Assembly (NCBI GenBank): GCA_031835245.1
Contig: JAVKOQ010000361.1
Location: 1-51,145 of the forward strand
Direction of reading: 5' to 3'
DNA from: Balamuthia mandrillaris
Taxonomy: Eukaryota > Discosea > Longamoebia > Balamuthiidae
DNA: 51,145 nucleotides
The notes beneath the pieces were generated by a model. The model ran no database searches. It was given only the letters and a program-made list of their open reading frames with translations, and was not told the origin of the DNA. Shown one piece after another: positions 20,803 to 31,371 of the stretch (the stretch's first letter is position 1; the number at the start of each line of letters is the position of its first letter). Both the position numbers and the translations under genes were made by a program.

Positions 20803-20947
20803 CCTCGGGATGATCGGATGATCCCCTTTTTCCTCTTTCTTTCTGTATTGGTCGCGTCGACCCGAATTACATCATGTCGACGTGACAAAATTAATGGAAA
20901 ACAAAAAAAATAAGAAAAAAAGACGAAAAGAAAGAAAAGAAAGAAAG
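20803..20947. promoter_or_regulatory. Short bidirectional promoter between R3H and PPR genes
   Basis: 145 bp separate the two divergent start codons. It contains an A-rich/GAAAGA-rich block next to the PPR start and GTCGACGTGAC-type sequence in the middle. Both products look mitochondrial, so co-expression is plausible but inferred. Confidence 0.45.
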
Positions 20948-23404
20948 ATGCGGCGGAGCGTTAGCGCCTTTGCCGCACCGCGAGGAGGAGCCTCGGAAGG
21001 ACGGCTGTTCTTCTTTGGAGGAACACGCCCAATTTTGCGGAGAAGCGTCGTCGTGACGAGCTCTTCCCTAGGGAGGAGGTCCCTTATCGCCGACGTCGCT
21101 CCCTCCGGCAGAAGACTTTGCCACGCAACTCAGCAACGGTCAGGACACAACAACGGCCCTGCTGCTTCGCACACAACAACGGAGCGCCATGCAACGCGGC
21201 CATATGGACGCAGAGAAAAGCCCTCGGTTCATTCGCAGGATCTGCCAAAACGGCTGATCGCGCTGGCAACGGAGCAACAGTGGGAGAAGGTGTTCAAGGA
21301 GCTGGAGGAGAACGCGGGGGACGAACGGCTGGACCTGAACCTCTACCTGCCGATATTGCGGCAAAGCGTGTGGCAGGGCAAAATCGAGGCTATGATGAGA
21401 CTGCTGCCCGAGGCACTGGCGCTGAGCCAAGCCAGCGGCCAGCCCATGGAGCCCCGCCTATTTAGCTTCCTGGTGGAAGGCATGATCAAGAGCGGGGCGG
21501 ACCTCATGCCGTTGATACGTATGGTGCTGAGGTCGGACGTGCGGCCCAACTTTGGGACGTACGACCGGATGCTGAGTTGGATCAGCAGGTGGGGTGATGT
21601 GGAGACGGCAGAGGAGCTGCTGCATCACATGCTAAAGGTCGACGGGTTCAGCGTGCGGCTGAGGACCTGCAACAAGATGTTGGAACTCTACTGCAACCGT
21701 GATAAAATGGATAAGGCGCAAGGCCTCCTTCATACCATGAAGAGCAATGGCTTGGAGCCAGATGCTATCACGCTGGGCATCCTGCTGAAGAAGGCCAACG
21801 ATCCAGAGCTCTTCTTGGCCTACGTGAAGAAAGTGTTGGAATCCTTTCCTCCTTCCTCCTCTACCTCCAACAACCAAGACTCTTTCTCTGCCTCTGGTTC
21901 TTCTTCTTCCTCTTCTTCTTCACCATACAAAGGACAGCTCAACCTTATCACGTTCAACATGGGCATCAACTCGTGTGCACGCGGTCCCACCGATTCCCGC
22001 CCGGACATTGCACAACAGCTGCTCTGCATTATGGAAGAGGCCAGGATGAAGCCTGACGTCAGCACCCTTACCTCCCTAATCAAAATCTACCATCAGTGCC
22101 AAGACTGGCAGAGTGCCTTTCAACTTCTTCAATACCTCACTGAAGGCGGGGACGGTTGTAGTGATAGCGTGGTCGACAAAGCTCGAGTCTGGAGGTTATT
22201 CCGTGGTGTAAAGCCCGACTCACCCTGCTACAATACTGTCTTGCGGTGTTGCCTGGAGGCTGATAGAGCAGAAGAGAGCATGCAGGTCATTCGGCAGATG
22301 CAGAAGGAGAACATTCAACCGGTAGAGTCAACAATCTCACAACTTGTTGCCCTTTATGCGAGACAGAACGATCCAAAGGGAGCGGAATGGGTCATCAATT
22401 GGGCCAAGAACTGGGGCGCATCCAGCACTACTGCCTACAACATCGCCCTTAGCAGCTGCCAGACCCCGAGCGAAGCTGATAACATGTTCAAACGCATGAA
22501 AGACGCAGGCCTACAGCCAGACCTTGTCACTTACAACACTCTTATCAACATATGTGCCAAAAGTGGGAGTGAGGACCAGGCAACCAATTACTTTGAGCAG
22601 TTGGTTCAACAGCGTCTTACGCCCGGCCTCGACACCTTCAACTCTCTTCTCAATGTCTGTGCTACCACCAAGAATTCGGGCTTGGCCTTTATCCTTTGGG
22701 ACAAGATGCGAGCGATGAAGGTGCAGCCAGACAATCTCACCATTCTTGCCTTGTTTGGAGCGTGTGGTGGTCCATTAGATCCTGACCCATCAAATCTGGA
22801 ACGAGCCTGGACGGAAGCCACCTCCCTTGGAATCCCCCTCACCATCGAAAACTTCACCTGCTTCATCAGCTCCTGCGCCAAACGGAAGCACCTTGACACT
22901 GCGGTGAAGGCCTTCTCAAAGATGAAGGCAGCAGGCCAGACCCCCAATATTCGAACCTACAACGCACTGCTCAACGCCTGCGCCCAGGTAGGCTCCGCTG
23001 ACAAAGCACGTAAGCTTTACTCTTCCATGTTGGAAGCAGGACTACAGCCAGATGCCGTCACTATGGCCACCCTCATCAACGCTTGTGTAAAGGGCAATCA
23101 GGTGGACTACGCCTGGCAACTCCTTTGTTCACTGCCCCACCACATGCGGAAAGTCTTCACCTTTGGCCCCTTTGTTGCACGCCTCCTGAAACTGCAGGAC
23201 TTGCCTGGCGTCCTCTCTCTCCTGAAGGAGATGCAGGAGAAGTTTTTCTGTTACCCTGACAAGAAGATGCTTGTTTCCGCCAAAGTGCTCGCTGAACAAC
23301 TGGGCAACGCAGAGGCAGCACGGCAACTCCAACAAGAAATTGAGGCCAATAACCAGCAGGGCCAGCAACAGCAACGGCACCAACCGTCGTCCTCCTCCCA
23401 CTGA
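20948..23404 (+). CDS. Pentatricopeptide repeat (PPR) protein, mitochondrial
   Basis: One long exon of 818 residues. The start is placed at ATG 20948 (MRRSVSAFAAPRGGASEG) because what follows is Arg/Ser/Ala-rich and acid-poor, a typical mitochondrial presequence to about residue 80. A dozen or so 35-residue PPR units follow. Clear ones are TCNKMLELYCNRDKMDKAQG/LHTMKSNGLEPDAITL, CYNTVLRCCLEADRAEES, TYNTLINICAKSGSEDQA, TFNSLLNVCATTKNSGLA and TYNALLNACAQVGSADKA/YSSMLEAGLQPDAVTM. P-class PPR proteins bind organellar RNA one base per repeat and act in processing, stability or translation. A Ser-rich insert (SSSTSNNQDSF) lies between early repeats, and the C-terminus is Gln-rich. No E, DYW or SMR domain is seen. 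Confidence 0.92.
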   Translation: MRRSVSAFAAPRGGASEGRLFFFGGTRPILRRSVVVTSSSLGRRSLIADVAPSGRRLCHATQQRSGHNNGPAASHTTTERHATRPYGRREKPSVHSQDLPKRLIALATEQQWEKVFKELEENAGDERLDLNLYLPILRQSVWQGKIEAMMRLLPEALALSQASGQPMEPRLFSFLVEGMIKSGADLMPLIRMVLRSDVRPNFGTYDRMLSWISRWGDVETAEELLHHMLKVDGFSVRLRTCNKMLELYCNRDKMDKAQGLLHTMKSNGLEPDAITLGILLKKANDPELFLAYVKKVLESFPPSSSTSNNQDSFSASGSSSSSSSSPYKGQLNLITFNMGINSCARGPTDSRPDIAQQLLCIMEEARMKPDVSTLTSLIKIYHQCQDWQSAFQLLQYLTEGGDGCSDSVVDKARVWRLFRGVKPDSPCYNTVLRCCLEADRAEESMQVIRQMQKENIQPVESTISQLVALYARQNDPKGAEWVINWAKNWGASSTTAYNIALSSCQTPSEADNMFKRMKDAGLQPDLVTYNTLINICAKSGSEDQATNYFEQLVQQRLTPGLDTFNSLLNVCATTKNSGLAFILWDKMRAMKVQPDNLTILALFGACGGPLDPDPSNLERAWTEATSLGIPLTIENFTCFISSCAKRKHLDTAVKAFSKMKAAGQTPNIRTYNALLNACAQVGSADKARKLYSSMLEAGLQPDAVTMATLINACVKGNQVDYAWQLLCSLPHHMRKVFTFGPFVARLLKLQDLPGVLSLLKEMQEKFFCYPDKKMLVSAKVLAEQLGNAEAARQLQQEIEANNQQGQQQQRHQPSSSSH

Positions 23405-23526
23405 CAAACTCCCTCCTTCAAGAGCGAAAAAGAAATAAAAATAAAACGCAAAGCACGTTGAATGTAACCACCATTCGAAAGGAGAATCGAACACCACTTT
23501 GGACTGTATTAAAACAACAACAGCCT

Positions 23527-25754
23527 CTAAAGAGCAGCAGGCGAGCGTATGGCACCACCACTCGCCTGGTCACGCAACACTTGCAAGTACCAAAGCGTTC
23601 GTTGGAGGGAAACTCTCCTCGAGCGAATCAGGTTCTTGAAAGAGAGCAACTGGTAGTCATCCTTTTCCTTGTGGTGGTCTTCCGTCAACGGTGCAAGCCC
23701 CAACATTGGAAGCTCCAAGTAGGGCTTGCCGGCAAAGTCCTCCCTCCCGTAATAACTCTCCACCTGGTTGTGAGGCACACCCTTTCCTTGCGCTTTACTC
23801 TTGGGATTCACCTTGGCAGGGAAAGCTCCGCTGGTAATCAAGGGTCTCTGTCTTTGGTCTTCCCCTCCCCCTGCTTTTTGCTTCATGAAAACAGAGTAAT
23901 GCACACACTCGCCCAGCAGTTGCAGCGGCGCCGTGGAGTTGTAGGAATAGGCCATCGACCGTGGCTCAGATTGTGGATCGATATGGTAGATGTGACTGTT
24001 GATAATGAGGCTGTCCTCTGGAATGTGCACTTCTTCCTCGAATATGCTGTTTACAATGATGGAACCATGACCTAGTGCCATCGGTCACGTTTAGGAGTGG
24101 TGAATAGAGGCCGCAAGCGCATAAATAGAAGAGGGAAAACGCAGAAAAGAGAGAAGCGTGTGTGAACAGAGGACGGAAAAGAGAACTTACCCACAGATCC
24201 ACCATTTTTGAACACGGAATTAACAATAAGAAAGGAATGTTCTCCAGAAGGCAGCTTGAGCTTGTCTTCTACGCCGGTGCAGTTGTAAACGTCAGTCGAG
24301 GAAGGAACCTGGAACAAGCCGCAAATAAGTTCCCGCATCTCCAAGGCATTCTTTCGATTAGGAGCTCCAGACGGAACCACAGCAAGGTCATAAAGTTTCC
24401 GCATGTCAGATGCCATTCCGGTGTCGAACCAAATGGCGTCTTCTCCTACATCCACCACAACAGCCCTTCCAAAAGCCCGCTGAAACTCGGCAGCGACTTC
24501 AAAAAGCTTCATCCAGTGTTGCTTGGAGTGACGGAAGGTTTGTTGGATACCTTTTTCGTTGTTTTGCCACTTGGCTTCCCAGGCCTTTTCATCACCAAGG
24601 ATTAGTGGTTCGATAAAGTGGCTACTCCAGTCGAACTCGATTTTGTTGGCCTCAAAAAACTCGGAGAGAGAGGGTTGGCCGTGCCTCTGGCCTCGGGAGT
24701 TCAGCGCGTAGAACTTGCTGTCGAAGCTTTCCACGAGGACGCGGGCTGCCTGTTTCCTGAACAAAAAGTAAAAAACGTTGAAGTAGATATGTGTTTGCTT
24801 GTGCGCTTGCAGCACGCTTAGGATCTGTTGTGGCGGTATCTTCTCCAAAAATAGGAACGGATAGGACGTTTTGGGATCCACCAACATGATGCCCAGCTGA
24901 GAGAGCTCCTCTAGTATCGTTTCTGTAACGGGTTCTCCGTTCTCGTTCAGCACTGGAACCTTCTTTGAGAAAAAGAATAACCCATTGTCTTGGTTTTGAT
25001 GTTTTCTACATTCATGAATCGAACGAGGTAAGAAAGAGTTGCCCTTTAACTGGAAGAGAGAAGAGAAGAGAGAAGAGAGAAGAGAAGAGAAGGAAAAGAG
25101 AACCAGAGAACAAGAGGAGGAGTAGAGAAGTAGTGGGGAGAGAGGAGAGATGTACCCTGTTTCACGATCGAGAAATGAAGAGGTTGCAGGTATCCGTAGC
25201 GGGCGTGACGGAAGCAACACGTTGTCAGTGCCGGCCACCATGACCATGTCCATGCCTTTGTTTGGCGCTTGCGCCAGAATACCAACAAGTTGGTTTACGG
25301 TCTGTTCAACAAGAGTGGTGCCAAGGATGTTGGTCAACCCTTTCACGAAGCCCATGGCAGCCGATATGCCCCAAAGGCGAGACCCCTCTCCAGCCATCAA
25401 CAAAGCCAAGACTGCTCCAGGTTCATCCATCCGTTCCTCCTCCTCCAGTGAGGCATCCTGGTGTCCTCCTTTCATGAAAGAGCAGTGTCGCAGGGTGTTG
25501 AGTATGGCAGCACCTGAACCGAGAACAGTGCCGGGTTCTTCTAGCGCGCACACAATCCTCTCCCGAGGCAGCGACCTCAGGAGGGGGCTCGCTTTGGAAT
25601 GATGCAAAAAGCTGGTCATGTCCTGGCCTGCATAACTATCCCATCCTTTCAGGTTGTAGACTGCTTCTGCAACGTGCACTCTTTCCAACTGTCTCGTTTT
25701 CACTTTTTGCAGCTCATGCCTGAGCCGCCTCAGCTCTTGCCTCATGTCCTCCAT
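23527..25754 (-). CDS. Nucleotidyltransferase-like protein with β-helix-type C-terminus
   Basis: Three exons fit in phase: 25156–25754, 24191–25005 and 23527–24071, giving 652 residues. The Met at 25754 (MEDMRQELRRLRHEL) opens a short coiled coil. The central part looks like a GT-A-fold nucleotide-sugar pyrophosphorylase: VLALLMAGEGSRLWG in place of the usual GGxGxR loop, KGLTNILGTTLVEQTV, and MVMVAGTDNVLLPS as the metal/sugar region. Later parts (LEELSQLGIMLVD, FLFLEKI, IWFDTGMASDMRKLYDLA, FLIVNSVFKNGGSVG, GSIIVNSIFEEEVHIPEDSLIINSHI) resemble the left-handed-helix end of fucose-1-phosphate guanylyltransferase-like enzymes. Substrate is unknown. A second intron could hide near 24760–24830, where the frame is unusually Phe/Tyr-rich. 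It lies tail-to-tail with the PPR gene. Confidence 0.6.
25050..25140 (-). repeat. CTCTTCTC-type pyrimidine tract in nucleotidyltransferase intron 1
   Basis: The plus strand reads GAAGAGAGAAGAG repeatedly inside the intron 25006–25155, so it is pyrimidine on the sense strand. Confidence 0.85.
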
Positions 25755-25853
25755 CGCGTAAAGAAGTGAGCGTTTTAACGGCACTTGCGCTTCCTCAAAC
25801 TGGCCACCCCTCTTCCCTTTTCTTCGCCTATTTTCCCTTTATTTAGTCCCCAC

Positions 25854-26137
25854 TCTCCTCTCTCCTCTCCTCTCTCCTCTCTCTCCCTCTCTCCTCTCTC
25901 CTCTCTCCTCTCCTCTCTCCTCTCTCCTCTCTCCTCTCTCCTCTCCTCTCTCCTCTCTCCTCTCTCCTCTCCCTCTCTCCTCTCTCCTCTCCTCTCTCCC
26001 TCTCTCCTCTCTCCTCTCTCCTCTCTCCTCTCCTCTCTCCTCTCTCCTCTCTCCTTTCCTCTCTGCTCTCTGCTCTCTGCTCTCTGCTCTCTGCTCTCTG
26101 CTCTCTCCTCTCTGCTCTCTCCTCTCTGCTCTCTCCC
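25854..26137. repeat. CTCTC-type simple-sequence block (~285 bp)
   Basis: Intergenic array of CTCTCCTCTCTCCTCTC units passing into CTCTGCTCTCTG units at 26060–26130. It lies upstream of the nucleotidyltransferase and downstream of the SLC25 gene. On the sense strand of both neighbours it is purine, unlike the intronic tracts. Confidence 0.95.
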
Positions 26138-26256
26138 TTATTGCACGAAGCGGGTTTTGATAAAGCGTTTACGAAGGGGGTGGATTGAACGTTTGCTTTG
26201 CTTGACCAGCAAGCGTAAATAAATAAGGAGCACGGAAAGGTTGGTGCAAGAAGGCA

Positions 26257-27778
26257 CTAGCTCAACTGCCGCTGGCTTTCCTCCACAGTAGGTGGATTGT
26301 TGTTGGGTGGCTTTATGAGGCTTAACCTTTTTACCACTTCGTAGCAAGTGATGAGGAGAAAGCTGACAGGAGCAACGGCCAGGATACGGGCGGTTATCCC
26401 TCGCTTAAAGGCCCATAAGCCCTCTTCCTTCCATAATTCTCTTGCGGTGGAAAAGACTGTGGCCCTTGCTTTGACCGTCATGGTGGTCTGTTGTTCCTTT
26501 AGGTTTTGCAATGACATGACCTGCAACCTCGTTTTCACAACGTCAAGAGGATCTGAGCAGGACACATTGGTTAGCCAAAAAAAAAAAGCTTGGTATCCCA
26601 AAAGCAACAAGGAAGGCGTACTTGTCAGTACAACAGCACAAGCACCAGCAGTTGATCCACACAAGCCATACAACAAAACGTCCACTTTATGCAAAATAGG
26701 TGCATAACTTGTTACAAAACCCATCGTCACTTTCTTAAACTCCGTGTAACTCGACCTAGAGAGAGAGAGAGAGAGAAGGAGGGAGAAACGAAGAGGAGAT
26801 AGAGGAAAGAAACAAGTTAACTTGTTCTGAAGAAGGCTGATAGTAACGTAAAGTACATACCACCAAAAAGCTGAGTAAGGAACGTAAACTAAGATACTGA
26901 TGCCGTAGCCTCGGTATAGACCACGTATGCCTTGGGTTTTATAAATAGATTTGGCAGCATCTGGAGAGAGTGCTGTTAGAACAATGACTGAAGGTGGACT
27001 GCAGAACCAGAAGGTTTTACTAACCCCAGCCTCCACTGTATTCCGCCTTGTTGACTTTTCCATCTTGTATCATAAGCAGCTATATAAGTAACGATGCAAG
27101 AGTCAATGTTGTTCATTTGAAGGAGGTGGATGGAGTAGAAGGTAAACAAGCCTTACCTGCGAAATGACGTCTAAAGGAACCGTTACTGTGGAAGAACATA
27201 AGGAAGCAGAGGCTCCGCCTAAAAAGTTTCGTAGAAAGTCTGTGCCAGGTCCTGCGCTCAGTGGCAAATGTGCACGCACATACTCATACACTGTGTCATG
27301 TGCCAACAACAAGATAAGAGAACGAGAGAACGAGCAGCAAGCGAAAAGCGGAAGCAACGGAGAGAGAGACAGAGACAGAGACAGAGACAGAGACAGAGAC
27401 AGAGACAGAGACAGAGACAGAGACAGAGACAGAGACAGAGACAGAGACAGAGACAGACAGAGACAGAGACAGAGACAGAGACAGAGACAGAGAGACCAAA
27501 GATAAGAAGTCGAAGAGTATTACGATCATTTCAGTGGAAGAACTTGGTACCTGTAAGATAGGTAAACTGTCCAGGTAGGATACCCATCGTCGTTGTCAAA
27601 AATCCTTTGTAGAACCCTTTTTGGAGTGTTGCAAAGAGAAAAAACCAGTTAAATGGGGAGCAACACTCAACACATGGCGAAAAGCACCTCTGGGTCCTTC
27701 CTGCCGGAATATTTTAGCAAAAGCATCAAGAGTGCCCTTGTACTGCGACTGTCTTTTCTTTGGTTGCAAATGTTAGCA

Positions 27779-27832
<54 letters not shown>

Positions 27833-28074
27833 CGAAATGGCGGAGAGACAAGCGTTCCAACCTGCACTTGGAGTCTGGTTTTAACCAAAATGGGAGGGTA
27901 GACAAGCGTTCGTACACCAAAGAAGCTCACGGTGGAGAAGGAATAAAACTTGCTCTTGTCTGTTGCGGAGGAGGTTAGACAAGACGTTAGTCGCGCAAAT
28001 GGATCTAGGTTTTTACGGCCAAAGGTACCAAGGGAGGCCCAGTCAATGTCTGTGTTGGCCACATTAGCAGCCAT
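26257..28074 (-). CDS. Mitochondrial carrier, SLC25A44-like
   Basis: A gene of roughly nine exons from ATG at 28074 (MAANVANTDIDWASLGTFG). Exons at 28017–28074, 27862–27959, 27688–27742 and 27551–27616 join in phase. The final exon ends at 26257. The three carrier repeats show their P-x-[DE/I]-x-x-[KR] signatures: YPPILVKTRLQVQ, then YKGTLDAFAKIFRQEGPR–GFYKGFLTTTMGILPGQ; VPLDVISQ with IYKTQGIRGLYRGYGISILVYVP; and DPLDVVKTRLQV with LWKEEGLWAFKRGITARILAVAP. The 'PPILVKTRLQVQ' first repeat and overall layout are closest to the SLC25A44 branch, a branched-chain amino-acid carrier in animals. That substrate is an inference. Introns carry (CT)n and (CTGTCT)n on the sense strand. Confidence 0.85.
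27361..27496 (-). repeat. (CTGTCT)n intronic microsatellite, SLC25 gene
   Basis: About 20 GACAGA units on the plus strand, which is CTGTCT on the sense strand, between the carrier exons near 27551 and 27290. Confidence 0.95.
27780..27829 (-). repeat. (CT)n intronic microsatellite, SLC25 gene
   Basis: A (GA)~24 tract on the plus strand between the exons 27862–27959 and 27688–27742. Confidence 0.95.
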
Positions 28075-28353
28075 TTGAGAGGGGGTCCAAAAAAAAAAAA
28101 AAGCAGAAGCTGGCGCTAGCGGCGGGAGGGAGAAGGAGGAGGTTGGCCTTTTCCTTCTTCCTCTTCTTCCTCTGTTTTAACGAATGATTATGATAAACCT
28201 GAAGGAACAAACCATGCTAAGAATTCCAGGAATTTAACCCCCCAAGGGAGAAGAAAGCAATGGCCAAGGGAGCTAAACAATGAAGAAGACAAACAAAGAG
28301 AGCATGGGTGAATGGGGGAGAGAAGAGACATGAAAGAGTCTTTACATATTTAT

Positions 28354-29343
28354 TTACTCGTCAACCACGGACAAATCCAAATTCATGTCGCTCTGTTGCT
28401 TGGAGCTGCTTCGAGTGGTGCTGATGCCTATGGAACTCAAACCAGGGATGATGTTACCCATCTTGGAGTTCCAGAAGGCGAAGATCTGACGGTTGAGGAA
28501 AAGGACGGCCAACCAGAAGCCCAACGAAGAGTAGGCAAAGGCCCGCAGCACCACAAGAGGATAGTTGGTAACGGAGTCGGAGAGCTCACAGGATTGCAGC
28601 TCGTTCAGCAAGCAGCGGTAGTAATCTGCGTAACCATCCGTGATGGTGTCTTCGTTGGCGGTGACGGCGATGGTGTAGGCGAAGATGATGATGTACAACA
28701 CGAAGAAAAGGAACATGAACGCGATCAAGCGAGAGTAGAGGCCCAAGAACTTGGTGGCTCCCACCCGCTTCTTCGTTTGAGTCCCGCCGGGAGAGAAGGT
28801 CAGCTTGACCACAAAGTAGACCGCAAAGCAGAAGAAGCAGAGACCAAACACCAGCAGCAGGCCCACCGGCACGAACCAGAAGGTTATCTGCCAGGCTCGA
28901 TCATCTTCACCAGAAATAAAGCAGCTTTTTTTCGAGGTAAAGGGACCGGGGGAGGTCAGCGGATCTGCTTTGCAGCAAGCACAAGTGAAGTGCAAGGTGC
29001 TAGACGAAGGCCAAAGTTACGTACAAGGTGGAGGCGGATTCGAAGGAGTTCTTTTCAGCGGCAGCTGGTATGAGAGACAGGATGAAGGGAATGCCCCACG
29101 CGCAGCTGTGGAACACAATTTGCAGGATTAGCTTACCCCGGCCCGTTATCTTTTTGCCCCAAAGCAACTGAATCACCCTTTTTCATTCGGGGAAAGTTAG
29201 GGAATATGCGAATTGATGCGATGATGTGTGAGGTGATGTCCTCGGAAGGAAGAAGAAGGCGAAGAAGCAAACTTACATATTAAGTGCTATTAAGACCCAC
29301 CTTTGTAATGAAAAGGAAGGGCGTTAGCTAAACTGAAGCAAGT

Positions 29344-29383
<40 letters not shown>

Positions 29384-30137
29384 GGATAGAGCGGGAAACA
29401 TAAATACCAAAAGGTACCCGACTGAAAACCATACTGCAGAACGAATCCTGTACAAATAGTCCGCTTTAGTCTTGTTCGCGTTGCGAAAGAAAAGAGATGG
29501 AACAACAGACCTTGAAAAGAACACCACCCGCCATATTTTCGGAGGTCCTGAGGTTGTATGTCAATAAACTCCACCGTGTAGCCGAAAGTGATGTCGTAGT
29601 ATTCATTGTCGCCACCACACCATATGGTGTTGTGCCCAGCAAATGTTGGCATGACAAAAGCAAAAGCAGCAATGTTGGCGCTGATACAAGTCATGGCAAT
29701 GAGGTTGGAGGGGTACTGACGAAGTTTGGGGTGGGCCATGTAGGAGATAATGACAGTGAAGGAGCAGACCCAGGAGAGCCATCCCATCACTAGTTGCATG
29801 ATCTTGACGTCATCATATTGGTCGTCAGAGAGGGAGGGAAGAGGGCAGGTATAGGTGCAGGACTGAAGTTCCTCATTCAGTTCCAAAGGCTCGACGCAGG
29901 AGAACTCCAGAGTTTCGTAGTATTTGCATTCCGTCGTCTCATTGGCCACGGTGTAGTTTCCGCTCGGAAAGAATGGAGGCAGCCCCTGCACCATCAAATC
30001 AAGTTCGTCACAAGTAAGGTCCTCTGTAAGGTTAAACGGCAACAGCAAATTAAGGCCGATGGGCAAACCAATCGCTCTGTATGAAGGTTCGCATGTTACG
30101 ACTGCCATAAAAATGAGTCAGTGGAGAACGAAGACCA

Positions 30138-30182
<45 letters not shown>

Positions 30183-30470
30183 CAGAGAGAGAGACAGAGA
30201 GAGAGAGAGAAGAGAGAGAGACAGAGAGAGAGCAGAGACAGAGACAGAGACAGAGACAGAGACAGAGACAGAGACAGAGACAGAGACAGAGACAGAGAGA
30301 GACAGAGACAGAGAGACAGAGACAGAGAAAAGACAGAGACAGAAGACAGAGACAGAGACAGAGACAGAGACAGAGACAGAGACAGAGACAGAGACAGAGA
30401 CAGAGACAGAGACAGAGACAGAGACAGAGAGAGAGACAGAGACAGAGAAGCAGGGATCCAGGGATGTTAG

Positions 30471-30505
<35 letters not shown>

Positions 30506-30949
30506 AGACAGAGAGGTACTAACGGATCTCTTCACAATTTTGTCGGCAGGTAGCTTGAGGATAAGCTATCGTTTCTCCGTCCCGCTGAACGCACGGACGC
30601 AAGAAGGTACCACAGGTAAGCTCCACGAAATCGCTTGAGCAACCACCCGTTTCAGAGGAGGAGAAAGCGGTCACAATGCCATTTATAAGTGCGCTGGCCT
30701 CAGACAAGAGAGTATCCCAGTCATAATCCTGGCGCACATATAATGGCTGTCCAATCTCTGCAACATTGGTGGTCAATACCAGGAAGGGAAGGAAACAAGA
30801 GTAGGGAGAAGGCAAAGAAAAGTAAAATGTAGCGCACCATAGTATTGACTGCAGAGCCGGGGAATGCCGTTATAAGGATGACAGGTCTGGCCGAAACATA
30901 AAGCAGCAGAAAGACCAAGAACTAAAATAAATGTTGCAAACTTGAGCAT
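28354..30949 (-). CDS. Frizzled/Smoothened-like receptor 1
   Basis: The first exon at 30949 (MLKFATFILVLGLSAALCFG-QTCHPYNG) is a signal peptide plus the start of a Frizzled-type cysteine-rich domain. It splices at TACTATG|GTGCGC to IGQPLYVRQDYDW…ELTCGTFLRPC, the FZ-like VELxC…FLRPC block, and then MAVVTCEPSYRAIGLPIGLNL. Seven hydrophobic segments follow: KIMQLVMGWLSWVCSFTVII, SNLIAMTCISANIAAFAF, WCSFQGLLFHLF, the region around 29000–29100, ITFWFVPVGLLLVFGLCFF, IAFMFLFFVLYIIIFAYTI and YSSLGFWLAVLFL. The tail is short and Ser-rich and lacks the KTxxxW Dishevelled-binding motif. Similar receptors are known in Dictyostelium (fsl family). Introns near 29346 and 30130–30510 are CT/CTGTCT-rich. The ligand is unknown. 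Confidence 0.85.
29346..29380 (-). repeat. (CT)n intronic microsatellite, receptor 1
   Basis: A (GA)~17 tract on the plus strand inside an intron of the receptor gene, after the WCSFQGLLFHLF exon region. Confidence 0.9.
30130..30513 (-). repeat. (CT)n/(CTGTCT)n intronic block, receptor 1
   Basis: About 380 bp of GA and GACAGA repeats on the plus strand fill the intron whose sense donor is ATCC|GTTAGTACC at about 30530. The pyrimidine tract starts about eight bases after the donor. Confidence 0.95.
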
Positions 30950-31371
30950 CCTGACAGCTCTTCTTCTTTTTTCCCTCTAGAAATAGTTTGGTGCGGGCGG
31001 GGTAATAGTAAAGCGCAGGAAACGTCTGTTATGTTGGTGTTGTTTTTGGTTTGTAATGTTACTGACTAAAAACGGTCCCTGTCCCGCGCGCCAAAACTTG
31101 GTGCAACGCATTTGGAGTAGCTATATTAAAATTAATTACGATTAATTAGCCTTATTCGGAACGGGCTGATCTTTCAGGGATCCGCCCGAGGTTTGCCCCA
31201 CGATTATGTCTTTTTATAGTGCATATGAGACGTTATTTGTGGTTCCGGGAAACCAACTTCCTTTTGTATCCAGGTGACCTACATATATAGATTTTACTTG
31301 GTTGGATTACGTATCCCGAACGAAACTGCAAAGTGACCTGCTGCCCTCCTATTTTTATTACTGCACCCTAT
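30950..31371. promoter_or_regulatory. Divergent spacer upstream of receptor 1 and the plus-strand locus
   Basis: About 420 bp with AT-rich ATTAATTACGATTAATTAG at 31131–31149 and a TATATATAG-like stretch at 31279. No gene was recognised; probably promoters for the two flanking genes. Confidence 0.4.

Noticed and set aside
25785-26222. 145-codon Ser/Leu/Pro frame
   Set aside because: Pure CTCTC simple sequence; no gene features.
27296-27561. Open frames of Ser-Val-Ser or Gln-Arg-Asp repeats
   Set aside because: Products of the CTGTCT microsatellite in an intron.
30130-30513. CRISPR-like array
   Set aside because: No repeat–spacer alternation, only hexamer and dinucleotide repeats, and the DNA is eukaryotic.
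30059-30522. Glu-Thr/Arg-Gln repeat protein on the plus strand
   Set aside because: Same microsatellite effect in a receptor intron; no conserved residues.
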